Both the position numbers and the translations under genes were made by a program. From assembly GCA_032622095.1 (NCBI GenBank), contig CP136065.1, positions 69,409,675-69,473,674 on the forward strand: DNA of 64,000 nt, given 5' to 3'. The stretch comes from Siphonodentalium dalli (lineage: Eukaryota; Mollusca; Scaphopoda; Gadilida; Siphonodentaliidae). Shown here in pieces: positions 23,255 to 34,892 of this stretch. Within the stretch, counting starts at the first letter, position 1; every line of letters begins with the position of its first letter. The notes below the pieces were generated by a model. The model saw nothing but the letters and a program-made list of their open reading frames with translations. It had not been told where the DNA came from and ran no database searches.

Positions 23255-24710
23255 CTTTTTAGCTCAACTTGGAAAAGTAAAGTTTGAGCTATTGCCATGG
23301 CCTGGCATCCGTCCGTCTGCATCCGCTGTCCATGCGTCCGTCAATAATTTCCAGTAGCACACCCTACAGGTAACATTTCTCATCCGATCGTTACCAAATG
23401 CCATGTGGATCTTCGGGTGACCTCTGGATTGGAGCAATCGATTTCTTCCGCAGTTTGTTAAAAAACAGTGGTTGCCAGCAGCCATTTTAGGATTTCAAAT
23501 TTGATTCCATCAGCAACCAAAATTGTTTTTAAAATGTACAGTCGTGTTTGGGATCACCTTCAGATGGGAGCTATCTGCCATTCATTTTTTCCGAATTTAA
23601 AACATGGCCGCCAGGGGCCATCTTTGATTTCACTCTCTGTATGACTAAATCCTTCGGCACAACCTACATGCCAACTCCCCCATCCGGTCATGACCAAACT
23701 GCATATGGATCTTCGGGGTGACCTCTAGATGGGAGTCATCAATTTTTTCAAATATGTTTTCAAAACATAGCCGCCAACAGTCATTTTTATTTAAAATTGG
23801 GTTCCATCGGCGCAACCTGGAGCCTGCATTTACTGGAGAATGGTTTTGAAAATTACAGACATGTTTAGGATAACTTCTATATGGGAGCTATCGAATTTGA
23901 ACCATTGTCGATGAAAATCATGACCGCCAGCAGCCATCTCGGACTGTACTCTGTGTATGACTAGATCCTTCGGCGCACCACTCAAGTCACATCGCTCATC
24001 CGATCATCACCAAACTGCATATGGATCTTCGGGGTGACCTTTTGATGGGAGCCATCATTTTGTTCAGAATTTGTTTCCAATACATGGCCGCCAGCAGCCA
24101 TCTTTGATTTAAAACATCACGCACCCTGGAGCCTGCATTTATTGGAGAATCGTTTTGAAAATTATAGGCATGTTTAGGATAACTTCTATATGGGAGCTAT
24201 CGAATTTGAACAATTTTCAATGAAAGTTATGACCGCGGCAGCCACCTCAGAATGTACTTCTTGTATGACTAGATCATTCGGCGCGCCATTCAAGCCACTT
24301 CGCTCATCCGATCATCAACACACTGCATATGGATATTTTGGGTGACTACAAGCTAGATGAGATCCATCAATATTTGTCCAAATGTTGCTGTAAAACATAT
24401 CTGCGATATGGCCGTCTTGAATTTACTCTTTGTATGCCCAAATCCTTCGGCACACCCCACCGACCACATTCCCCCATCCGATAGTGACTTAAACCTCATA
24501 TAAATATCGGTGGTGACCACTAGAATGATGGGAGCCATCAAATGTTTATCAATTTAAAAATATGGTCGCTATCGGCCATCTTGGATTTCACATTTGAATC
24601 CATCGGTACACCCTGCAGCCGACATTTATTAGAGAAATACTTTGAAAATTTACAGACATGTTCAGGATCGCTTAAATATATCATTTTCTATATTTCATAA
24701 AAAGATGTTC
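23255..24710. repeat. Diverged tandem array, period about 305 bp (R3)
   Basis: The array opens with GAGCTATTGCCATGGCCTGGC and a CCGTCCGTC-rich segment at about 23285-23340. The block GGATCTTCGGGGTGACC and its variants then recur at about 23407, 23712, 24020 and 24330. Between them GGATAACTTCTATATGGGAG recurs at about 23868 and 24177. Each unit also contains a GGCCGCCAGCAGCCATCTT block. Divergence is substantial. A second head (GAGCTATTACCCTGGGTTGGC) starts at about 24982-25190, and a fragment lies at 43463-43735. No protein is encoded. Confidence 0.7.
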
Positions 24711-24981
24711 TGACAACAGTAATATAATAATAACAATAGTATGGTCTGATCATAAAGGGGTTATTGTTGCAATTTCTCCATTGGTATTCTAGTTAGCATT
24801 ATGGTTTTACACACTTTGTCATTCCATATATACTTGCTGAAACCCAAACGGTATATATATCTCTTCATGTTGACATCTTGTATTACCTAGACATTTCAAC
24901 TTTCCGCATTCCCAATCACTCCATTGACTGTAACACTTGAAATTATCCCATAACTAATGAAAGTGTCAATGACAATGTAGC

Positions 24982-25200
24982 TCAACTTGGCATTGAGCTA
25001 TTACCCTGGGTTGGCGTCCGTCGTCCGTCCGTCCATCCGTGCGTACAAGCATATTTAAGATCACCTCTAGATGGGAGCTATTAAATTTGAACAATTTTCG
25101 ATGAAATATACGGCCGTCGGCAGCCATCTTGGATTTTACTCATTGCATGACTAAATCCTTTAGCACAGTCACACTATACAGACCACCCCCTCACTCAATT
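24982..25200. repeat. Second head of the R3 repeat
   Basis: GAGCTATTACCCTGGGTTGG and the GTCCGTCGTCCGTCCGTCC run resemble the start of the array at 23255. The sequence then jumps to the GATGGGAGCTATTAAATTTG and CGGCAGCCATCTTGG blocks, so it is an internally deleted copy. Confidence 0.55.
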
Positions 25201-25293
25201 AACCTGCCATCAGTTTGCAGGTCCCCTATAGTTACAACACATGTTTTCTCTTATTTCTATAATGTATACTGAAACGGCCTAAAGTTCATGATT

Positions 25294-25640
25294 CTAATTG
25301 ATGTGCTCAGTAACATCCACCTTGGTGAAAAGCATTCGAAAATGACACCTTAGTAAACTAATTTGTATTAATTTACGCTGTATCCATAATGAACACATGT
25401 ATGGACAAGTATGTAGAGTATGATCGTAAAGCATAGCATAACTCTGAACAGGACATTTAAACGACTCCGCAAACGACTGCATTAAATTGTCTAAAGAGTA
25501 TACCGCCTCATGATCATCTAGAAACTTAGTCGCATAACCCGGGGTCCTTTCGTATTGTCTTTTCCTACATTTGCACATCACGTAACACAGAACCTTTGTC
25601 GATGTAACAATTACTGGAAGTACCGGAACTATTCAATCTC
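25294..25640 (-). CDS. Hypothetical ORF/exon candidate with a membrane-like segment
   Basis: A minus-strand frame is open from about 25640 to the stop at 25294, with the first ATG at 25578. Just upstream of that ATG it reads a hydrophobic stretch (IVPVLPVIVTSTKVLCYVM), immediately followed by the basic CKCRKRQYER. That is the pattern of a membrane segment with a cytoplasmic stop-transfer signal. About 60 mixed, non-repetitive residues follow. Acceptor-like AG sites (for example after CTTCC near 25620) would allow it to be an internal or last exon. No family is recognised, no partner exon was found, and chance cannot be excluded. Confidence 0.22.
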
Positions 25641-25721
25641 TGTGGCACAGTTTGGCCATCTTCATGGTCAATATGTGATGCAAATGGCGCTTAATATCGT
25701 ACTACCATATTAATACACGGT

Positions 25722-25749
25722 GACATATATATATATATATATATATATA
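25722..25749. repeat. (TA)n microsatellite
   Basis: Pure alternating TA run. Confidence 0.95.
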
Positions 25750-25775
25750 GTAGTGTTGATATCTTTAGCCGTATG

Positions 25776-27060
25776 GGTCTGGGCCCTGTTTCATGAAAGC
25801 AACTTATGACATAGTTGGGACTTAAGATGGTCATAAGTTCAAACTTCAGTCATAAGTGCGTTTCACGAACAAGGTCTTAACTTAAGATGGTCTTAACTTT
25901 GGTCTTAACTTTAAGACTGCTGTGAGGTGTCATAAGATAATCTTAAAGTTAAGACCCGCGTGATAAGTGGCATATCGATCACAAGTATGGCGGCCTATGT
26001 TATTTGCAAGTATGGAGATATCTGTACATTGTCTGGGTGGGCAATTCGTCGTCTGGTATACAGGGTCGTGGCTACAGAGTGAGAGGGGGTGTTCGCCTCG
26101 AAATGTCCAACTACACCCCCTTAAACAACACCAAGTTCTCTTTGGGTTTAAACATTCCATCTGGTACCTCAAACTTTCCAAAACTAAAGTTTGGAGAGGG
26201 CAACCCCCCCCCCCCCCCACACACACACACACACTTTGGTCAAAATGTTTAGCAATTGGAAATTTCATGCCTGACAACAACATTAATCGTACACTATATA
26301 TAGGTGTCAATTGTTTGAATTTCTAACTAGTAAAGGAATGTGTTGTTTTAGACAAACAGCAGCAACCGAAAATCACCAACTTTAGGGGCGTCAGTTTAGA
26401 AATTTCGAATTGTTTGAGATACCAATTGGAAAGTTTATATCCAACCGGTTGGGTGAACATGGCATTTCTCGAACATGGAAGTTTGGCCCGGTTCAATTAA
26501 GGGGCGGGTGCAGTTGGAAATTGCACGATGTACCCCCCCCCCCACAGAGACCAACTAGCCACCCCCGAGCCTCGTCGAATGTAGGATATAGTCAATTATC
26601 AGCTGTGTATGTGACCTATAGATAATATATATTATAAAATTGTATTACCCACGAATTAAACTTTTGATAAGAATTATATGGCCTAGCTCAAAGCTCACAA
26701 TCTCCTCTGTGTTAATCCATATGTGTGTGGGGAGATGGGGTAAACTGAGATCAATTAATGTATTGATTCTTTCCTCTTTCCAAATTTCAGTCGGCTGTTT
26801 ACAAAGCAGATATGTCATATAGGAAAGGTAACACAAACGCTCTTTATCAAAATATGTTTTAGAAATATTGACAATTTTCTATAGAGAATATTATTTTTAT
26901 TGAGTTTATGCCCACATGTGGTGATTTTCAAGGCTGTCAAAATTTGTGTCATGTTTTTTTTTGCAGGGGTGGGATGACCGTTGTACAGCATACTGTATAT
27001 ATGATATACACACCCGTAACGATGACACTCCTTAATACGAGTGTGCTAATGAAAACGAAG

Positions 27061-27094
<34 letters not shown>

Positions 27095-27860
27095 ATGGTA
27101 TGACAACCGCATAAAACATCTGCATAAAAATAATAAAAAAGTTACTCTAACAAATATTTTTCATTTCCCTTTGAATCGAAACATGACCTATGTGTGTCCT
27201 GATGACATCGCCGATTTATTTTGATTATCGCTACATGTAGAGAGCGGTGGTCGATAATACACGAGTTATGTCGGCTTCCATAAAAACAATCGCCGCCTGA
27301 TCATTGCTCTCAGTGGATTAACTCGGCGTGAATGCATGGTCGCAGTCATGCATCGATCCATATAATTATATTGTCTTATTTCTGACACAGCCACTCGTCA
27401 GTAAACGCAAAGCTCGTCAGTTTAAGAGCCTGCGATGAACTCATGTTCGAATTCACATCGTGGAACTCATACAAGTCTAAGATCCATATGCGAATATAAG
27501 GCCACTGACTATAGACACTAAGATACATGCGCTGATTCGCCCACCCCACCCCAGCCGCTATCCAGCATCCCTGTCACACAATAATGTCAACTCGGACTCG
27601 GCTCTTTCTCGACAACCTTTCAATGCCGTACATAAAGATTGCACAAGCCCACATTTTTTTGTTCCGGACTGTAGAAAATTGTCGATAACCAGTCTAAATG
27701 AGCGGGAACTTAACTTACTACTTAAGTAGGACTTAATCTTGTTTTGTGAAACGCGTTCTAGAAACGGAAAAGTTACATCATAAGATCCACCTTAGATCTT
27801 AGATTAAGTCCATCTTAAGATAATCTTATGACCTTGCTTCATGAAACAGGCCCCTGGTCT
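25776..27860. mobile_element. DNA element with GGCCTGTTTCATGAA-type TIRs, non-autonomous
   Basis: The element spans 25781-27855 (about 2.1 kb) between GGTCT copies at 25776-25780 and 27856-27860. The left end is GGGCCCTGTTTCATGAAAGC. The right end, reverse-complemented, is AGGGGCCTGTTTCATGAAGC. Both ends carry dense sub-terminal copies of CTTAAGATGGTC and TAAGTTAAGAC motifs. No transposase frame is visible. Inside are an imperfect (C)n(CA)n tract near 26202-26235 and a second C-run near 26529. TIRs of this type occur in ISL2EU/IS4EU-like DNA transposons, but the superfamily is left open. Confidence 0.65.
27060..27093. repeat. (TA)n microsatellite
   Basis: Pure TA run inside the TIR element. 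Confidence 0.95.
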
Positions 27861-27960
27861 AATAGGAAGTTCTTATCAATATGATAACACCAATTAAAGA
27901 CCCATCAAATCTTTAATGTCGTACTAGCTTTCGGCTATACAGCCTTCGTCGGGTACATGA
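27861..27960 (-). ncRNA. Hammerhead-ribozyme-like motif, possible Penelope-like element fragment
   Basis: On the minus strand the sequence contains CCGACGA, then a stem GGCTgtatAGCC, then CGAAAGCTAGT (within about 27926-27958). This resembles the CUGANGA / helix II / GAAA core of hammerhead motifs found in Penelope-like retroelement repeats. The second base of the core is C instead of U, so catalysis as written is doubtful. No reverse transcriptase or GIY-YIG frame lies nearby. The assignment rests on memory of the motif only. Confidence 0.3.
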
Positions 27961-27999
27961 ATGAACAATCATTTGAAAATACACATTGATATACAGACA

Positions 28000-28041
28000 A
28001 ACTTGTGTATCGCGTAACTATAGTTACGCGATACACAAGTT
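28000..28041. repeat. Perfect 42-bp palindrome
   Basis: The two 21-base halves, starting AACTTGTGTATCGCG, are exact reverse complements with no spacer. The flanking bases do not continue the symmetry. It lies between the hammerhead-like fragment and the start of the R2 array. Confidence 0.95.
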
Positions 28042-28059
28042 AACTAGATAAAGATAATG

Positions 28060-29640
28060 GTGCGGGTTAGGATTTTCTAAAGTGACGCCGTTGTTTTCAG
28101 GGGCAGAAAAGGGGCAGGGACGGATAAACACGAAAACTTATATGTAATCATCCCCATGAGATAATGAATCTGGTGGTGAGGTTTAAATATGTCAAAAGTA
28201 GCGCCGTTCGAGTCAGGTATGCACGGAAGGGGAGAGGGGCACCAAAATTGATAAACTAAGTTCAGCACCGAGGGACCATCTAGATGGCACCAAACTGGTC
28301 TACTAGGGGTAACTTTTTACGAGAAAGATAATGGTGCGGGTTAGAATTTTCTAAAGTGACGCTGTTGTCAAGGGCTGAAAAGGGGAGGGATAGCAAAAAC
28401 GTTTGCCGCCGATTGCCACCAAACGTTTATATAATCATTCCCACGATATGAGGAATATAATGGTGTTGTTTAAGTAAGTCAAACGTGGCGCCATTCGTGT
28501 CAGGGATGCGCGGAAGGAGAGAGGGGCCCCAAAATTTATAAAACTAATTTTAGCGCCGATTTCCACCAAATTGATACACATTCTTCTCCATGATACAAGA
28601 AATCTAATTGTATGATTTAAAGGCGCCAAATTGGTGTCGTTTGAATGTGATTGGGGGTGGGTAGGCACTAAATTTGATAATAATTGGTTTAGTCACCGAT
28701 TGATACAAAACTTATACAAAATCATCCACATGGTATGAGGAGTCTAATGGTGTGGCTTAAAACTGTTAAAACTGGCGTCATTCGAGTGAGGGTACACTGA
28801 AAGGGAGAGGGGCACCAAAAATTGATACACAATAATTTTAGCGCCAATTTTCACCAAATTGATACACATTCTTATCCATGATACGAGGAATCAAATCTTG
28901 TGATTTAAAGACGCTATGTTGATGCTGTTTGTGTTAGAGATGATGTGGGGTGAGCACTAAATTTGATAAAAAAAATTGTTTAGTCGCCGATTAGCACCAA
29001 ACTTATCAATAACCATCCCCATGATATCAGCAGTCTTAATTGTGTGGTTTAAAGATGTCAAAAGTGATGCCTTTCGAGACAGGGGTCAACAGAGGATGAA
29101 AGAGACACAACAATTTATAAAAAATATGTTTAGTGGCGATTTCCACCAGACTGATACATATTCTTCTCCGTGATTCGAGGAATCTAATCGTGTGGTTTAA
29201 ATACGCCAAATTTGTGCCGTTTGGGTGAAAGAAATGGGGTCCTTAAATGTGATACAAATTTGTATACTCATCAATTTTCAACAATTTTATATACATTCAT
29301 CTCCATAATGAGTCTAAGTTTGTGGTTTAATGATGTCAAATGTGGCGCCGCTTGAGTCCGAAATAGGGACGGCCGGGTCACCAAAACTGATAGAAATATG
29401 TTTATTGCCAATTAACATCAAATTCATACAGGTTCTTCTCAAATGATACGAGGAATAAAATCGTGCGTGTTAAAAACATCACATTTGGTGCCTAGATATA
29501 TTTGCAAATAAATGCCTCTCTGTATGTGTTCTATATATAACTTCACGGGGTACAATCGAGATGGCACCAAGGCGTTCTAACAGTGGTAACTTTTTACGAG
29601 GAAGATAATGGTGCATGTTAAAATATTAGAATAGCTCCTG
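28060..29640 (+). repeat. Diverged tandem array R2, period about 143 bp
   Basis: The block GCCGATTTCCACCAAATTGA and its variants recur near 28405, 28553, 28692, 28840, 28982, 29130, 29270 and 29405. Each is followed by an ATGATACGAGGAATCTAAT-like and a GGCGCC...TTGAGT...GGG-like segment. The terminal block GGTAACTTTTTACGAG-AAGATAATGGTG appears at about 28308 and again at 29585, framing the array. Divergence is high, and all frames here are artefacts. Confidence 0.75.
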
Positions 29641-30663
29641 TTAATATTATAACACAATTGAGTCTGCCCCATTCAATATAGTTTCCACAAAAAAGTTACA
29701 AGCGATATGGAAATGTATAGAATGCCTGTTCAACAATAGTTGTCACAGTGTGCCGTCAAATATAATTTCTTCTGAGATACAAGAAAACGGAGTCAGTGGC
29801 ACATGACTTTTCATGATCATCCAATACTGATATCTGACAAGGTTATATCTGCCCAATATACAAAGGATATCTTTCATGTTTTAGAACAGACTCATCGCCT
29901 AACATTAACAACTCAAAATATCGCTCTGTTGCACATTTCTTTTAAAATTAGAATAATTAGCCAGCATATAGCACCATGAACATAACCAGCTGTCCTCAAA
30001 ACTCTTAGTCTAACCCACTATATTGATTGATACATCTCTATGTAAAACCCAATTGTCGTCTTTTATTTTTGCGAACTAATGTGTTTATGATGTTCATGTT
30101 ATAACGTCTGAAGTATACGCAGATGTCAATGAATAAATAGTTGTTGGTGGGACGGATTAATCGCGATAAACAAAATGGCAATCGCTCCAATCCGACAAGG
30201 GTGTAAGAATCATATATATTCCGGGTGTAAGAATCATGTTTTGTGGTGTTATTTGGATATATAATTTATCAGAATATGTGTAACGCTGTGAACAAGAGTA
30301 TCCTCTATTCCCACCATATATCCACAATATGCAGAGGGTTTCCCTGGGCAACGCCGGCTAATCCTACTAGTATAGATATAAAAGAGTAGGATCTGTCTAT
30401 CTGTCTGACTTTCCGTATTTTTCTCCCGACTAAATAAGAAACAAACAAATAAGCTCACTGTGGGCCTATGCCAGCACCAGATGTACGCTCTTTATATATG
30501 TGTTTTCACTGTTGTCCGCGCCATCTAACTGAATAACTGGTATAAGTCCACTATGGGCTTATTCCAGAACCAAATAAATCCAATATGAACCAATGTCAAT
30601 ATTTAGGTCAAATATGAACCTATTTGCAGGAGGATATATTGAAGTAGCATAACACATATTATC

Positions 30664-30694
<31 letters not shown>

Positions 30695-31654
30695 TCGCCC
30701 GAGTGTGTGGATTCTTGATATACCAAACTTCATAGTAATATCGCTTTACAGCATTGACCCCTGACGTCAGGTGTATAGATACAGCACAGGTACATGCAGT
30801 TATACCTGGTGAGGCTTTCGCGAAGCTGTCTGTGGTCGTCAATCGGATAGACATCGCTGCGGTATAGGATTATCCAATTAAGGGGATTTCAAGTATATCA
30901 TACATAAATTATAACCCTACTGTTGGTCACCGATTACATAAAAAACATGCGCAATGCCGTCAAAATTGGTTCATTTCAACCACGTGAGAAAGGTCGTGGA
31001 GCAAATAAAATACTCAACTGACGAAATGACCGCGTTTTTGCATGGTAACAGAAACGTCCACATCCTTGATAAGGATGACTGGCATTAACCACCAGGGCTG
31101 GAAAATAATATGCCTTTTCACAGCTTTCAATTTAATAAATATTAGCGGATAAGTTCTACCAATCAGCGACTGGTCGCTCGCTGCAATGGAAATATTTTGT
31201 TCAACCTAATTTTTATATCCGAGTAGTGTTAAATTGCCTTTATTCAAACAAATTTGTTGTCAAATAATAAAGTACTGAAATTCCTATTTGCTAGTCCAGG
31301 CTAGTAACCGCGACTCAACTATAACACAGGACGCTATTATAAATAATAAAGTGATGAACCTATAGATAATACATCTACTTGACCTTTACAGTTACTCGCG
31401 AACGGCTGGTTGTTAGTGGGGTTGTGTCTTTGTCATCTCATACCATTGTTTTCCCTTTTCACCATGGCTGCTGCTGAATCTGAACTGTCGATAGTTATAT
31501 AACAATGAACCGATTATGACTAGCATAGTTATCGTCGACGAGCGGTATTACCTCCCCTGACTATTGTAGGCATATTCTCAGGAGTGTTAATGAGACGGCT
31601 GTTTATTTGGTCACAAATAGCTAACTATTTTCCATAGGCGACAGTGTTAGCAAA
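29641..31654. other. No recognised gene
   Basis: AT-rich sequence. GGGTGTAAGAATCAT is repeated at about 30197 and 30224, a TA microsatellite lies at 30662-30688, and a CRE palindrome (CTGACGTCAG) at 30761-30770. No convincing coding frame. Confidence 0.4.
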
Positions 31655-32045
31655 CAGTCCCACTGGTGATGGGTTAAGACTATTTGAACTTCAAGTGGTA
31701 AATTTTCCTTTAGAACATCACATGATACACCATTCGGTGAAAACAAACGCGCCCTTTTCGGTATTTTTTTAAAGGATAATCTTGCATTTACACAACTACC
31801 CCATTTGTGCTAAACAATCAGCAGCATAACCCCACCAGACTCTTCCTGGCCATCTAACCAAAAATGATCGCCATATTTACGTAGGTTATGATTTTCTGTT
31901 CCCACTCAGGGATTTTTTCCTCCAAGATAATCAACAAATCAGCAGCCATACTTGTGTTTATGCTGACTCGAGTTTTCCCCACACACCAATTCAAGAAGCG
32001 TAACTCTATATAATTAGTTGCTTCTGACCTGTAATGGAAATCGTA
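31655..32045 (+). repeat. Dispersed repeat R4, copy 1
   Basis: Aligns with 36686-37095. Shared blocks include GATACACCA-TCGGTGA-AACAA, CAGACTCTTCCTGGCCATCT, AAATGATCGCCATATTTACGTAGG and TAATTAGTTGCTT. Substitutions and a roughly 30-bp indel separate the copies. No coding potential; family unknown. Confidence 0.7.
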
Positions 32046-32185
32046 CTTTCATCATGGAAACCGCGCCAATTTTACACACAAAAACATTTCTGTAATCCAA
32101 TTAAAATATAGTGGTCATTGGACATTCTATTACGTCCCAGTGGTTTTTAACCCACATACCTCGTTTTAAAATGAACCATTTTTTT

Positions 32186-32223
32186 CACCCACTGACCGAC
32201 GCGCGAAGCGCGTCCAGTGGGTG
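32186..32223. repeat. GC-rich hairpin
   Basis: CACCCACTG pairs with CAGTGGGTG, and GACGCGC with GCGCGTC, around the loop GAA, with one ACC bulge. It stands out in AT-rich surroundings and may be the terminus of a mobile element. Confidence 0.85.
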
Positions 32224-32560
32224 TCTATAATCGTAGGACTCATGCGTTTCTGCTGAATTGAACTAGTGCCTATGCGTTTCTGCTGAGCTGCACTGACGTT
32301 TGATCGCAAAATAAAATTATACTCATTATCAAAGCACACATTTGGATAACACCGCCATAAACAGTGACATATTATGATGTTGAGCTCGTATCATCAATAA
32401 AATTAGAGTTATAACTTATAAAACTAAGAATTACTGCTAAAGTATTTCTACCAATTGAGTAACTAGATTCAGGTTGAGCTGGAACTTGAGAACTTTTTAA
32501 TTTCAACCAATTGAAATGTCGTTGAGCGTGGAAAGGGTTAAGGTTGGGAAGCAACGCAAA

Positions 32561-32568
32561 TGACGTCA
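32561..32568. promoter_or_regulatory. CRE palindrome upstream of a possible first exon
   Basis: TGACGTCA, followed by TC, the classical ATF/CREB site, lies about 140 bp upstream of the ATG of the exon candidate at 32702. There is no other proof of promoter activity. Confidence 0.3.
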
Positions 32569-32701
32569 TCGTAAACAAAGCGCCTCAAAATCAAATCGTA
32601 CACATGTACATGTCTCGCTTCATCTCGGAAGCTGATTTAAATTCATTCATTTTGACTGTTTCTGTGTCCTAAGATATTCAAAACTTGCGGGATATCTTTG
32701 A

Positions 32702-32758
32702 ATGTGCTTAGGAAGGATTGATTTGATATCTAATTTATTGGATTTACCTCCCAAAAAG
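32702..32758 (+). CDS. Weak candidate for a short first coding exon
   Basis: An ATG at 32702 opens 19 codons (MCLGRIDLISNLLDLPPKK) that end exactly at AAAAAG|GTGAGT, a strong match to a 5' splice site, in phase 0. A CRE palindrome lies upstream. The context of the ATG (T at -3) is weak, and no second exon was identified. It may be noncoding or chance. Confidence 0.2.
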
Positions 32759-33057
32759 GTGAGTTTCATGCCTGCATTTGTTCAATGTGTTGTCAATCTG
32801 ATTCTGACAGTGACAGCGCTCGTCTGCAACTGTAATTGGCTGAATTCGCATGTTTGAAGCAAACGTTTTCTCCTCTAAAATTCTCTCAAAATACACCATA
32901 ATCTGTCAAATTCTCTCAATAATTATATCTGAATACATCTTAGCTTTTGTTAGGATCAGATCTCCCCGTCGAGAAAGCGATATTTTGACCAAAACGACAC
33001 TTGGGGAAAATGATTGTTAAATTTGTTTACGCAAATTACGCTGCTGATTTACGCTGG

Positions 33058-33600
33058 ATTTTTATCATCGAAACAAATCAATTTCTTCCATCTAAAAGAT
33101 AATTTGGCCTACGTGCTGGACCCTGCCGTTTTAGGAATATATAAGTATTCCACGCAGAAACACCAAGTCTCAGCTTAAAATTTTGAAAAATAACAGTTTT
33201 ATCGACATAAATAGATTTGAATGGGACAATCCCATGTTAAAATTTATCATCGAAAAAAATTCATTTCTTCCATCTAAAACATAATTACGTAATGGACCCG
33301 GTTATTTTAGGAATATATAAGTATTCCACGCAGATATACCAAGTCTCAGCTTAAAATTTTGAAACATAAGAGTTTTATGGACATAAATCGTTTTGAATGG
33401 CAAATCCTATATTATTAAAATTTATCATCGAACAAAAATTCTTTCTGCCATCTAGAACATAATTACGTGTTCGAACCTGTCGTTTTATGAATATATAAGT
33501 ATTTCACGCAGACACACCAAGCTGAGAATTTTGAAAAATAAGAGTTTTATCGACATAAATCGATTTGAATGGGAAATCCTGTGTTAAATAAATTTTAGGG
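33058..33600 (+). repeat. Tandem repeat, period about 183 bp, three copies
   Basis: Copies start near 33058, 33241 and 33421. Each has TTTATCATCGAA, a TTCTTCCATCTA-AA block, TTTTAGGAATATATAAGTAT, CACGCAGA-A-ACCAAG and a TCGACATAAAT block. Identity between copies is high but not perfect. Confidence 0.85.
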
Positions 33601-33664
33601 CCCTGCGAATGTTTTCTGATGTGCTCCATATTGGACACCAGGGTACATATTTGACAATTTCTAC

Positions 33665-34570
33665 CTGATAATTGTGCGACAGTACAGTCGCATTACTTTT
33701 TACGTCAACATTGATCACTATCACTCGACAACTTTATTTCGGTCTATCGTATCAACCCCTATCGGTCTATCGTATTAACCGCATATCCAATTATCCACAT
33801 GTAACCAACCCAACCTCTAATCCTGGACCAATTTATTACATCGGTATAGTCGAGTTATGTACATATTTTTATCATGTGATCAATACTTACATGTATGTCT
33901 ATGGTATTACGTGTACTATGCGTATACGTATATCAATTGCTATTCCTTTCTATATAATTATGATGCCATCTATAGAGATAGAGATAATTTCAGAAACCCC
34001 CCCCCCCCAAATTTTATACAATTGTCGCTACAGTATAGTCGCGATGCATTACATGGCAACATTGATCGCTATAGCTCTACTAATTTATGTCAGTTCATCG
34101 TATGAACTCCTTTTACTCCATATAACCAACCCAACATCTAATCCCGACCCAAATTATTATTTTTCTTTTCATCGGTATAGCTGTGTTAGATACATATTTT
34201 ATAATTTGATTCTAATTTGCATTGTACCACTAGAGAAGTCGATAAATAACTATTCTGGCACTATATAGAGATAACTACTAGTAAGTGTCTGACACCCCCT
34301 CTATTTTATTGCCTTGTCGCAACAATAGAGTTGAGATGTATAATATATCAACATTGGTCATTATCGCTCTTCAAATCTATATCGGTATCAACCCATATTT
34401 CCCCGTATCGCCCACCCATTCCCAAGTTTTTCATTTGTATTATAGACTCGTTACATATACATTTTATCATTTGATACTGATTTGTATTCTGTATTTCTCT
34501 TCTGTTCAACAATGCCAAAATCATAACGGTGCAATGCCTTGTAACTTTTGCTTCAACATGCCGAATTCCG
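33665..34570 (+). repeat. Imperfect tandem repeat, period about 310-350 bp, three copies
   Basis: Units start near 33670, 34018 and 34312 (TTGTCGC/TTGTGCG-ACAGTA followed by CAACATTG-TCA/GCTAT). Each has a CCAACCCA-CTAATCC-type and a TCGGTATAG-type segment. The 198-codon frame 33672-34268 spans two units and encodes the peptide pattern NPTSNPxPxYY twice. It is hydrophobic but looks like a repeat artefact, so it is not listed as a gene. Confidence 0.65.
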
Positions 34571-34664
34571 CTGCAGACGATACAAAACTGACAACATTTC
34601 GAAATGTAAACAGGCTTCAAACTCACCAAAACCAAAGGTCCCAAGTCAAGGTCCAAAATCCCCA

Positions 34665-34892
34665 ACACACTGATGTGAGGTATAATGATAACTCCATCTA
34701 AATAACCAATGTAATGATGTGAGGTTAAATTATAACTCCATCTACATTACCTGCAATATAAGGATGTGAGGTTTAATGATAACCCCATCCACATAACCAA
34801 TATAAGGATGTGAGGTTTAATGATAACCCCATTCGCATAACCAATATAAGGATGTGAGGTTAATGATAACTCCATCCACATAACTAATAAAT
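34665..34892 (+). repeat. Tandem repeat, period about 50 bp, about five copies
   Basis: Units of GATGTGAGGTTTAATGATAA followed by a CCCATCCACATAACCAATAT segment, with small indels between copies. Confidence 0.85.

Noticed and set aside
32527-32540. AAAGGGTTAAGG as the right end of another TTAA MITE
   Set aside because: No matching left end with TTAA was found within a plausible distance; TTAACCCACATACC near 32149 shares only CCC with the other end.
33672-34268. 198-codon hydrophobic ORF as a membrane protein gene
   Set aside because: It spans two units of an imperfect tandem repeat and repeats the same peptide pattern. No third unit keeps the frame.
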